Below are positions 47,501-57,600 of a stretch of DNA of 64,000 nucleotides, in pieces. The stretch is from Branchiostoma floridae (Eukaryota > Chordata > Leptocardii > Amphioxiformes > Branchiostomatidae), in the NCBI RefSeq assembly GCF_000003815.2, contig NC_049980.1, positions 7,662,147-7,726,146 of the forward strand. Reading direction: 5' to 3'. Under the pieces are notes generated by a model. It saw nothing but the letters and a program-made list of their open reading frames with translations, did not search any database and had not been told where the DNA came from. Positions within the stretch are counted from its first letter, which is position 1, and each line of letters starts with the position of its first letter. Position numbers and translations under genes: made by a program.

Positions 47501-50500
47501 TACTTAGCTTGTAAATATCTGTATGGGCAGTTGATATAATTCGCTGTAATACTATAGGGACAAAGCAAGTACTACTTTGAACACAAGCTAAACTTACCAT
47601 AAACTCTCGTCCATTTGCATTTCCTTTGACACTGACTCCAGACGAAAGCGGAAGTCCCCCAGCAGTTTTTTCTATGATCTTCGGGTTGACCTGGTAGCCC
47701 TTCCACGGACGGTGGCAAATGTCAACGATGACGATGTCATTACCCTCCCTCACGGCGACCGCGCAGTGGCAACTGACTCCTCCGGAGAAACCACATGCAT
47801 ACGTACGGACCTGCACCTGTATCGTAGAAGGTTAAACGCATTAGTTCAAGTGTATAAAGTTGTGATTGTTTTTAAGCAAAGTAATTTTTTAGAGACAGCT
47901 ATTCGTACAGCTAAGAATATTTTAACTTGGCTTAAGCAAGAAGTTCTAGTTACCTCAAATTTCCTTCTGGTGCTCTTGGTGAAGACGAATTCCCCAACTT
48001 GCAGGATAGTGTAGCTCCTAAATGAAAGTGTTGTAAAATTCACAAATGTCAAACAAAAAATCCAAATTAAATTATCAACGCCAAGGAATATATTGACCCG
48101 AATATCAGGCCTTTTTATTATTCATAGCCATAGATCCTCCTATGATTCGTAAATAATTGTCTTTCGCCTTTGCCCTCTCTGGTTGTTGAGCCCTTCATTT
48201 TCTCTTATGTCCCCTAATACCAACCTCCTAAGATACTTGCCATCTTCTCACTTTTCCCCTCTATCATCTCAACACTTCCATATTACACTCTCTCATCTCC
48301 CTCTCTCATCGATAGGTGATAGTGTCAAAAAGGCATCCTACAGACCAATTACTTTGCATGATAGATAGTGTTCTAAATTAAAGATTGGATTACTGAAAGG
48401 ATTTGATGTTCTTACGTTCCGTCAAACGTTCTGTAATGAGGATCAGTCACCCCGTAGCAGCGACCGGTCGGCGCATCCTCGGTCAAAGTCTACAAGAAAG
48501 AAAGAAAGAGCCTTGTCACAGTCGAATATTCTATTAGAGAACATCTAGCAACTAGGTACTCCGTCCTCACAAGTGAGACATTGTCGACAAAACCTTTGAT
48601 GATATTGTCAAATTGGAATTGAACATGCAAGACTGATTACCTGAAATTTTCAGAATAGTTAAGTGAATTAGTGAACCAGAAATCCCCCCATTACGACAAT
48701 GTGCAATTTTCATAACATACATGTTATACATTTTCTATATGTTACATGACAAGATTAAGTGAAGTTTTCTAAACGCACGGATACGTAATTACCTGGATGC
48801 CTGTTGGTGTGTACCCATTGTAAATGTGCGGTACAATAGTTCCATGATCGTCCAACGGGTGCCAGAAGAAAGGCTTGGCGATAGTGCCGAACTCCAGCGC
48901 CGCCGCCTGGTCCCCATCGTCCTTCATGTCCTGTACAGGCAGTATCCTCACAGGGGCAGCCTCGGCGCGCAGAGTGGCCGGGTCCCAGTCTATGGCTCTG
49001 ATGGTGATGGCGCATGCGTGGAGGTCGCTTTGCTCCGTGACCACATCTCCGCCCACCCGTAAGGGAATGGTGATGGTGCATTTGTGATGGTGCTCGTACT
49101 TGGTGTCGCAGATGAACGGGACAGTGGCGTACATGCCCAGGTACACCTTGGTATCACGATTCTCGGGGAGATGGAGGCTCGACATATTACTCTGGGGAAA
49201 GAGTATATCAAAATATAACTTAAATGCACCACTGCCTGAAGTTATTGTTTATGCTTACGCAAATCTTCGAAGAATTGATTAACCGTCGCATCTCCACCCA
49301 AAGGAGCAAGTACTAATAGGTCCTAATACATCACCATCAAGGGTTTACGCGACAAGATAGAGGGTCCACTGTAGTGCACATTTAACACGACATGTGAGAC
49401 ATGTTTGCATGTCTGTACATGCATTGTTTTCATCTCTAGGCTAGAGCACACGTACAAGTTTAGATGTACAATTTAAATGGCTATCGCATGTTCAGGATAT
49501 GATGGAAACGGAGCAAAACCCTGTCGTTTCCTGTAGTACAACAGAAAGCGATAGGGGGTTCCTAATCGAACTTGACCTTCGTTTTCCCGACCTAACCACT
49601 TACCGAATATTATACGGGTTCAACTGCAACTTCTAGAGTTCTGCTGTCCATAAAGTAACAAACAACCCCACAAACAATGAGCGTTACCGAAAACATGAAC
49701 TTCTCTGAGAAGGTATACCCTTTGTAACTATAAGAAGTTAACTTCTTACCCTGATTCCAGCCCAGTATCCATTGCTCTGCAGCGCACCACTCTTAGTGTC
49801 CGAACTGTTAGACCAGTAGGATTGGGCGGTACAGGACACCTGTAATGACGAAATAGTAGGTATATAGTATAATAAAGCACACATGGCAACTGAAAACACA
49901 GATCAGTATACCAGGAACATGCTCAGTAATGGCCTCTTCTGAGATCTGAACTCACACCACAATATTTAGCATTCTGGTACTGGTTTCTCATATTCCTTCC
50001 CCATTGTATTCTTTATGTCATGAAACAAATAATTTATAAACACATCATTGAAATCAAATTTTGGATGATACACCACAATATTTAGCATTTATGCCCAATA
50101 CCAAAGCTAAGTTGATATAACGTCACATGTATAACACAACTGGTTTCTCATATTCCTTCCCCACGTTTTGCACATTTTTTTAGATCTATGTGCAAAAGGT
50201 ATGATCATAATGAGAGTTCAAATTACTCGATTTCTGTCAAATCAGTCTGTGTTATAGTAGTTTATCTGATTATTGTTTAAGGAAATAGTTCATGATCTAT
50301 ACTAATCCAAGCAAAGGTTCTTTTTTAACGTTATTAGGTATTTTTATTTTGCTTTCTATTTTGTACTGTTTATTTCATATCTCACGCCTAATAAAACGTT
50401 GAAAACAGTCGGAGCCTGGAGAGTACATGGTCTATACTCACAGTTTTCCCCATCATGGAGTTCCACACAGTCGCCCCTCCCAGGCTATGCAGACCCAGGT

Positions 50501-51632
50501 ATTTAGCGTCCAGCTCTGCTGTCTTCTGTGTTCCACTGAGCGTGACGTTGGGGACTTCGGGAGACTCCTCGTCGTCGAAAAGGAATTTGACATCGAAACG
50601 GGCCAATTCTTCTTCTCCGTCATACTGAACCTCGCAGGCGAAGGTGACCCTCATGGTGCTGTTGTTCAGGACTGGCGGGTGCAGTATCGGCGCCGAAGTC
50701 ATCGTCGGAAGGCCATTGTATACTTCATGAAACAGAGCATTCACAACACATCTTATACCCCCATTCCACTTGACGGCGCTGTCACGGCCTCATCGAACTG
50801 AGAGCGCCACGACGCCAGAAAAATCTGCTCTAGTGGAATGCCTCCGGCGATCTCAGGGAAAACTCAAATGTCAGCAACTTTAACGGGCTGCCGTTACTAA
50901 GATTCGAAAGATTGCTTAACGGATTTCAGAGACAAATTCTCTCCTACTGATAAGGTCACCACAAAAACACTCACTCAAAGTCATTCGATTTTAAGGCTGA
51001 TTCAAAGTTAAATGAGAGACTGTCGGTATGCCCGTTCTATCAATTTGGAACTACTCTCCAGTTCATCAATTTGGAATTACTTTCCATTCAATCAATTTTA
51101 GATAAAACAAGTCATTTCGTACTTCCTTCACATCATAGGATAATGTGTCGAATTACATTAATTAAGTGGCAAGATGAACCGATATGAACCTTTTGTGATA
51201 ACATTAGATACATGTACATGGTTTTCCAATACACAGTATGACATATCTGATGGCGGATTCAGCAAGACTATATCATTCTGCATGTCAAATAGCAATTACT
51301 CAAGCAACTGGATATGATTTTTGAAACGGTCAGACGTTTTATTATGTATGGACTGAGCAACATTCAAGGCCACACCATGCATTACCCTGTGTATGTGTTA
51401 CGCAAATAAAGACGAAGCGACAGATAAACAACTTACGACAGGTTGCATTGTAATCCGGACAGCAGTCCCTTGCCTCCAGACAGTAGTAATCACAAAAACA
51501 TTCGTCATCGCCTGTGAAGCAGTCGTTGTCCACTCCAGGACAGCATCTGTAGCCAGCACACTGCGCCTCTCCCGACTTTAACAGTCCCGAGATGACAAGC
51601 AGGCAGAAGGCAAACCCTGCGATTGACTTCAT
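38535..51632 (-). CDS. Gene C: SMB-VWD-EGF-CTLD mosaic protein, VWDE-like
   Basis: Twenty exons can be joined in transcription order: 51437-51632, 50442-50722, 49750-49839, 48793-49191, 48416-48489, 47954-48017, 47598-47816, 47057-47253, 45038-45503, 44384-44758, 43912-44172, 43610-43724, 42560-43180, 42174-42290, 41791-41913, 41234-41371, 40610-40747, 39992-40217, 39256-39455 and 38535-38554. They total 4320 nt and 1439 residues, with GT-AG sites and consistent phases throughout. Domains are signal peptide (1-24), SMB (25-66), N-terminal VWDE-like region (67-322), VWD (333-506), basic KRRKR site (575-579), EGF (711-737), cadherin-like segment (about 914-1000), seven EGFs (about 1005-1292) and CTLD (1293-1434). 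The VWD-to-EGF organisation recalls vertebrate VWDE, but the SMB start and CTLD end are extra. It is probably a secreted matrix or signalling protein; VWDE orthology is an inference. Confidence 0.85.
38886..39131. mobile_element. Old PIF/Harbinger-like MITE in last intron of gene C
   Basis: Termini GGTGGTATATCTCACTG and CAGTGAGATACCTCC are imperfect inverted repeats. The interior (TGTTATTTTCGCTGATTTGT, ATTGCGTAATACGTTA) matches the family at 898 and 6883. Confidence 0.65.
39256..39455 (-). CDS. Gene C exon 19, CTLD second half
   Basis: It reads RYWIGLDDLNTE to YICQM, with the acceptor ATATTAG and the donor ATGG|GTGAGC matching the gene A donor position. QKCSLKLPYICQ aligns with the A/B end. 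WND is replaced by WNLQ and there is no EPN/QPD. The segment HKRRDCVLLLSQRR is very basic. Confidence 0.85.
39992..40217 (-). CDS. Gene C exon 18, CTLD first half
   Basis: The exon starts DCSDLYPDLRPASNF after a CACCCCAG acceptor and is clearly paralogous to exon 5 of genes A and B, with the same phase 1 to 2 boundaries. CFWFS and LTCASD supply the conserved cysteines. Confidence 0.85.
40610..42290 (-). CDS. Gene C exons 14-17, four EGF exons
   Basis: Exons 42174-42290, 41791-41913, 41234-41371 and 40610-40747 each encode one EGF repeat between phase-1 introns. They start DVDECALG, EVDECLVD, DINACSPN and DIDGCSPN. The last two are close paralogues (NPC....CTDNPAP) and likely arose by exon duplication. 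The first two keep the D-x-D-E-C calcium-binding start. Confidence 0.85.
41468..41640. repeat. (TG)n microsatellite, gene C intron
   Basis: Long interrupted TG/TGTC run between EGF exons. Likely length-variable. Confidence 0.85.
42560..43180 (-). CDS. Gene C exon 13, cadherin-like segment and three EGFs
   Basis: The 621-nt exon starts VNLPPTFTTATTITKLPGET and reads like a dystroglycan/cadherin-type fold (ATDPEGRDVTYSI, LDVTVTDECGQ). Three EGF repeats follow: CPCQNNGNC, then DECASNPCENGATC, then DRCALEPC. DECASNPC has the calcium-binding EGF start. The exon runs from phase 1 to phase 1. Confidence 0.85.
43610..44172 (-). CDS. Gene C exons 11-12, Cys-rich block
   Basis: Exons 43912-44172 and 43610-43724 were read directly from splice sites because the reading frames lack an ATG. 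They encode ITNGIQTVLEN through CQECQQGPTCSAK, then PGTCNIRGFCFEDGD and WCEQCLPDVS. The GTC-I-GFC-E-GD-NP-WC-QC-P-S pattern resembles the short Cys block between VWD and EGF regions of VWDE-type proteins. Confidence 0.75.
44384..44758 (-). CDS. Gene C exon 10, tenascin-type EGF region
   Basis: The exon starts LTEDLSIADA at a TTTAG acceptor, the one matching phase 0. It contains one compact EGF-like repeat, CPADCSHNGVC then CLCHDGF and DC. The rest is a low-cysteine linker. Confidence 0.8.
45038..45503 (-). CDS. Gene C exon 9, linker with furin-type site
   Basis: The 466-nt exon begins by completing QSWRV and continues LQGTSFFDIDDFPP, the usual follow-on to VWD in VWDE-like proteins. It holds NAGKRRKRSTD, a strong proprotein convertase consensus (R-X-K/R-R followed by Ser). 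It ends with a cysteine pair (HCRQ, SCQE) and ACVVDIQ. Confidence 0.8.
45528..46480 (+). mobile_element. Hairpin-ended dispersed element in gene C intron
   Basis: Hairpin CCTTTGCCA-GAA-TGGCTAAGG at 45533-45553, (TG)n, family core, then about three monomers with ATTATGCAAAT and ATTTGCATAATTAATG. It lies between exons 8 and 9, antisense to gene C. Confidence 0.62.
47057..48489 (-). CDS. Gene C exons 5-8, von Willebrand factor D domain
   Basis: Exons 48416-48489, 47954-48017, 47598-47816 and 47057-47253 together encode a complete VWD domain. It opens with CYGVTDPHYRTFDG and continues with VGEFVF, then VQVRTYACG. It closes with MVGLCGTWDD and FVQSW. These are the family landmarks: DPHY.TFDG at the start and GLCG near the end. 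Intron phases are 2, 0 and 0, unlike the phase-1 shuffled modules elsewhere in the gene, which fits an older integral core. Confidence 0.87.
48793..50722 (-). CDS. Gene C exons 2-4, N-terminal region before VWD
   Basis: Exons 50442-50722, 49750-49839 and 48793-49191 give about 257 residues with few cysteines and beta-rich composition (GLPTMTSAPILHPP at the start, CTAQSYW in the middle, PHIYNGYTPTGIQ at the end). The layout resembles the conserved stretch preceding VWD in VWDE-type proteins, but no named domain is certain. Confidence 0.75.
49540..49640 (-). mobile_element. Fragment of the hairpin-ended family
   Basis: CCTTCGTTTTCCCGACC and CCACTTACCGAATAT are the reverse complement of the family core. 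Only a short piece remains. Confidence 0.45.
51437..51632 (-). CDS. Gene C exon 1, signal peptide plus SMB domain
   Basis: The chosen start is MKSIAGFAFCLL, a clear signal peptide. The in-frame ATG six codons upstream follows a likely acceptor (ATTCAG|GTAACC) and is less likely. The SMB domain shows YRCCPG, CFCDYYC and DCCPDY, the cysteine knot pattern of somatomedin-B. The donor is TGTC|GTAAGT, phase 1. Confidence 0.87.
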
Positions 51633-51649
51633 GGTTACCTGAATAACCA

Positions 51650-54600
51650 AAATGATAATAATAATAATGATATACCGAATATGATTATGAAATATTCAAT
51701 GTATCATTGTAAACTGTGTTTAATATCCTGAACGAACGGCACCTAACCTCTTCCACCCTTCCACTTTTTAAAAACAGCCGTGACCGAAGATATGTAATTT
51801 TCAAGGTGAAATACAGGGCGCTGGACAGGAGCTCAATGAAAAAATGTTTGCTAAGATATTGATAATCCAAGAAAATAAATATATCCGATGTTATCTTTGA
51901 CCGACACACCTTGTAGGGTACTAATTGCTTACACGGCAGATACAATATCAATATGATGGGAGGGGGGTGTTAACCTCTCACTGACTCACTGACTCACTGA
52001 CTCACTGACTCACTGACTCACTGACTCACTGACTCACTGACTCACTCACTCACTCACTCACTCACTCACTCACTCACTCACTCACTCACTCACTCACTCA
52101 CTCACTCACTCACTCACTCACTCACTCACTCACTCACTCACTCACTCACTCACTCACTCACTCACTCACTCACTCCCGTAGCTCAGGTGGCCGTAGGGGC
52201 AGTAAGACCTCTGACCTCTACGAAAAATCCAAAATCATGATTGATTCCCTTGCGCCCTCGTTCCACCGAGGCTCCGATCGCGACTGCTGTGCGATCATTT
52301 TTTTATTGGTATACATACCAGACAGGACACAGGGTGATGCACTCTAGCAGAGCTAATATTAACATCACCACTGGGACATTTGAAAATAAAATATAAACAA
52401 ACAAAGGACGATGTGCGATCATTGAGCAACCAAAATCTGATAAGTCCAGAAACGAATTAAATTCATAAAGCGTATTTTGTATGTTTTGTGTGTTGGTGTC
52501 TTTCAGAGCACACTTTTACATCATGGACTCATGTAGTCATCAATCTAGGCGATACAAATCTAATCTTGGTAGTTCAAAAGTTCATACGGATACGCAATCA
52601 GTGGGGAAAGGGGGCCATAGGTACTGAAAATGTTCCTTTGCTGTTGATACCGGTTCGTTACTGCAGCGTGTCAATCACACTGGACCATCGCTAGGTGGCG
52701 TGGCAGTGTCATTAGCACCGGGAAAACCGGTTTATTTCTAAGTTCGCACGCAGAGGTTTCATAGTGGATGTTTGCCACTTCAGATTCGAATACTCAATGA
52801 AAAGCCTGTTCTTTAAGCTTAGGAGTTTGGTAAAGGAACAAAAATGACGCCCAGGACGTTGAGTATTAGTGCCTGCCTTCGCTTCCCTGATATTCGTTCA
52901 TGTGTGTGTGTCGAGGCAGCATTGCGGACGGCCTTAAGAGAGGGTTGGTGTTCTCTTTACATTTTACGATAAGGTGAAACTATGTGCATATATATCAAAC
53001 ATGTTTACGTTCCACTTGCGTCTCTGTACTATTAATGAGAATTTATCCAAGCTGTGGCATTGGAAATGATCACATCACCCAATATATGGTCCTTGTTCCT
53101 TGAGAGAGTTTGTTTATTAGCAAGTTCACAGATTTACAGCAATGATATACTCGATTTCAAGGCCACAGCAAGTAAATTTTATAGATGACACGAGCGCGCT
53201 AGTGTAGTAACCTTGATTGTACTTGTAGAAGTGACACAAGTCAGGTACATGTAGTCATGGTCGTAGTTGTAGAAATAAAACTAGTTCGATAGTAAAGATT
53301 GCGCCAATGTGGTAGCCATGATTTGTTGTCGTCAACTTGGTGATACCATTCTACCACACAAGTGCTACTTTGTACACCTCTTGAATACAGAAATGAAATA
53401 CTTGTTGGCTGTGATACCGTGTTTGGTCGTTTCAATTCATATTACAACGTTTGAGGTGTCGATTTTGAAAATCTACTCATCTTGTTGTTGTTTAATCTAG
53501 CCATCTTGTTTTCTTTTCGCCTCTCACTACATTTGAAGTCTGCAAATGATGTCATCCATAAAATTGGATAGGGCCCAATTAAGAATATGGAAATATGTCT
53601 TAATTAACACATTTTGGCGAGATTTCTGCTGTTGGAATATTTGTTCATTACAGCACTTGTCAGTTTAACGCAATGTGTAGATATTTCTTGTGTCCAGTCT
53701 CGTTTATTTAACAGTAGTATTGTTGGATAGAATACAGTACTTTTAAATTCTTTCAAATAAACAACCAACAAATTAGCTTTTCACAACAAATACTGAAGAC
53801 CTTCACTTTATGGAGCCCAGAAACGTTTTAAAGCATATTTCGTCCGCAATTTTGATTTGATTTTGGTGAGAGACCAAGTTGAATGATTGATATGACCTTG
53901 GGCGAGTTCAGACCGTACTGGCTATAGTCGCACGGCCCAATTTGAGGTCTCAGAACGCAGTTTTTCGCCTATGGGAATTTACATGGTTAAGGATCCCAAA
54001 GTGAGGAGGTTCTACGCCTCAAAATGTATAGCAGGGTGCAGAAACAATATTCAAGAATCTAATGTGTTGAAGTTCAGGTTACAGTTTACAAAATATCTGA
54101 ATATCATTCTTTTATAAAAGCCACATTTATTTGACCCCCAACGGAGGTCATGGAACTGCAGCCGACGCACAGGCAGTAGCCTAGCAATAGTATCGAGGGG
54201 CAAAGTCATACCGACTGAAGAAACCCCGTACACCAACTTGTACAGTCTCAAAACTGGTGTATTCCTCTTCCTTTAAGTCTCCACCTTGCTGCTGTACAAA
54301 GGCCTTTTCAAATATGGTGACGCACTACTTTATACACTCGGATTGTTATGAGACCGTAATAAGGTTCAGCGCACATGCAGTAGCCATGGCAAACGACCAA
54401 GGCAAACGACGATGATTGGTGGACTGTACTTCAGCGACCATCTTCACTCTAATCGATTGGAAAGTTGATGTTTTCTGCAAAACATTGGGGGGGGGGGGGT
54501 GGTATTCCATCTTTTCTTCGTTCCTGGCGTTGCTGCGTTCTAAATAGGATTTTTGTTACCCTTCACTTTATAATTGAGATACCATGCAAAAGTTATGACT

Positions 54601-57600
54601 AAGAACACAATGAAACACGCGAAGCGTGAAAATATTTTATTTTTGATTGATAGAATTCGTGTTGAGCACTGTGTCAAATCACTCGGCCGCTGTGACAACG
54701 CCAACGTGCCACAGCTTCAGTGAGATAGTCCCTCATGGTAGCGACATTCTTGGAGAGTCATGATCAGCTACACTCAATTACCTGCACTAATTACCAGTAG
54801 GCAGGCTGGCGACTATAATCAGAATGCAACTGTGCGAAACATGTTGTAACATTTGAAAATCCGAATTCTTGCATTGCATTTTCTTTTTCTTGCTTCTCCG
54901 TGGTAGCATCTTACTGATACAGAGATGATCAAATCTAATATAAACTAAGGAATGTAGAAATTGTTTTGAGCGGACAAATGATTGACATTACCCGGGGCAG
55001 CCCCGGACTCCACACAAAGGTTCGAGAAAGACGTCAGATTCTTTAACGATCTTTTGATTACTTGGCAACATTGTCTCAAGTCCACCAAAGGTAACGCGAA
55101 TCTCCGCGTTCCTGCACCAAAGTTTCTTGTTCCTCGGTGACGGTGGGCAAGCGCCTTCACACTAGTGGTGATCGTGTTCTGGCAGAAAGGACAAGTTTGG
55201 TGCTAATGCTATCTTCTACAGTCTATAGCCTTGAAACTTAAAAATGATTGACATTCCCTAGGGCACCTACGGTCTCTAAAAACCACACAAAAGCTTTGCA
55301 GTTAGTTTAGGCGTCGGTGAATATGGCACATGGCACCTCCCTGGACCATAATTACACGGCTCCTTTGAAAACCAGCGAGATCTAAAATCATGGCACAGCA
55401 CGGATGAGCGCGCATATACCTACGGCAGCGAACTTTCCAGAGAATCATCTATTGGAAAGGTTAGTGCGAGGTGCGCTTGAAACGTTCGCGACCTAACACG
55501 GAAAAAAGGTAACCCTGTTGCCATCCACCAGTAGACGGCGATCGTACATCAACCTATTTGGGATTTGTCATCATTGGAATATAAGGTTTCTATAATTTAC
55601 GGTAATAACGTGGCGTGATGAAAATATTCACCTTAAAAGACACAAGACAAATTCAAGAAAAAGCAGCAAGTTGAACACATGTAACAACTGAGCGACTGTA
55701 CCGGGACCAAAGCTGGATTTGTTTACACCCTTAATTGCATAATTTGAATGAGATGCAACATGAAAAAGCATGCATTAAAAGACATTGAAACACACTAAAC
55801 TTAGTAAACTCTGTTTATTTTGTATCTCTAGAAATCGTTGAGTAATCTGTCAAATCTTTGTTATGAAAGTTGCGCAAGGAGCGCACGGAGGTCTCCAGAG
55901 AAATTATAATAGGAATCAAGCCAATTACATGTAGGTCGCAGCGAGAGCGCCGTCTTGTGGAGGGGGGGGGGGCTAAACTAACTAGGATGCCAACTAGGCT
56001 AGAGACAAGGGGCCCAATTCAACTGTCGGGTCTTAAGAATACATGAACCGTAAAGCCTTCTATCAATGTCCACCAACACTCCGATATTGTGGTCATTTGT
56101 CACAGGCGGCGCCCTTGTAAAAATTAGTAACGTTTGGTGAGTGTACGAAAACTATGCTCCGTTAACACTGTGACAACGTCAGAGCCCTCCTTGCTGATGC
56201 CTTTTGATAATTTCTCCATTGACTGTGACATTGCATGGCGAGTAGAAACCGACCAACACACCTCTGCCATACAGTTCGAGCCCCTTTCTACTATGTTTTT
56301 CTATAGTTAGGCTACATTGAATTGATCCCAAAACTAATGCGGGAGGGCGAATAAAAAAACGTCCAGCAGAAAATGCTTCTAAACCACAGGGCTAAAAATC
56401 CAGTTCATTCTTTTCAAGCTTAGTTTGTCTTATGTTCACCTGTAGTAAAGCAATTCAAAAGACAATTATCGCCGTGCCCTTCTTGTTTAAAGAGGGGAAC
56501 AAAGGCTTTATTGCCCCATGCCCTGAACATGTGTCCACTTACCCTTGGGAGCAGATCCACTGGCAAGCATAACATTCTGATTGACCAGGGGTGCTATTGG
56601 GTCACATACGGCCAAAGCGTTTTTTTAGAAAAGGTGAAGCTAATGTCATCTGTGATATTAAGTCAGTGTGGCCTTACCTACTGATTGTCAAAGAGTGTCA
56701 CCTACAAATAATCATCACAATGATTTCAGTGTTGGTGGGGACCGATGTAAGGTCTTAAACTCTGAAGTCATATATGCCAAGATTGGAGTTCCTCTTATTT
56801 CCGAGTGAGGCCGCGAACATTTTGAACGCAAGCACCTCACACTTGTGCATATATCCAAGTTCGTATGTGTTGCACATTGACATTATTTTGTAAGGTTATG
56901 TCTAGGAGAGTGATGACGCCCTGCCATGAGAATGAGATATAACGTCTGAGGTCGAAAAATTCATTTTTTGGTTCGATAACCAAGCTGCACAACGGTGGGT
57001 CGAAGTAAAAAAATAACTTAGCCTATGCCAAAACTTTACCCATGCCAAAACAAATTTATGATACGCAACTCACACACCAGCTAGCGTGAAGGGGGATTTA
57101 AGTTAGGAATGCTAAGTACCTGGATACAAGATTGCAAAATGTTATTTTTCTATAGATTTGCTCAGCAATATGCTTTAGCGTAACACAGTATAGCCCGCGC
57201 TAAAGGAATGCTTCACGCCACCACGAAGTAGTGAAACAATGTGAAGTTAGTCAACCGGGGACGACCTCGGCAGAAGTTTTAGGCAGTTTGTACCCTTATC
57301 TGTGAAACAGAGACTTCTCCTCTCATAAAAATATCGCGTGGTACATTACACGCTTTTGGTAGAGCTCCAAGTTTTAATAGAGCTCCGTTGTCCAAGTTTA
57401 GAGCATGATTTGAGCAATTGCTCATTTTTAAAAGCACAATTCCATGGCTATGCCATACATTGAAATATCTGTGCAAATTAGGTCATTAAAGCTTTGTCAG
57501 TTTTTTTTTTTCACCGCAGGTATTTCTTGTGATGCACAAGCCGGGTGCCTATCTTAGTTTGCCGTCTAGTCATGGCTGCCGACCTTTCATTTTCTTAGAT

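Noticed and set aside
51960-52173. CRISPR-like array
   Set aside because: A pure 4-bp microsatellite without spacers; a eukaryotic simple repeat.
54520-54735. Possible fourth copy of the PIF/Harbinger-like MITE
   Set aside because: Only scattered similarity (CAGTGAGATAG, TTGAGCACT) and no matching terminal repeat on the left side.
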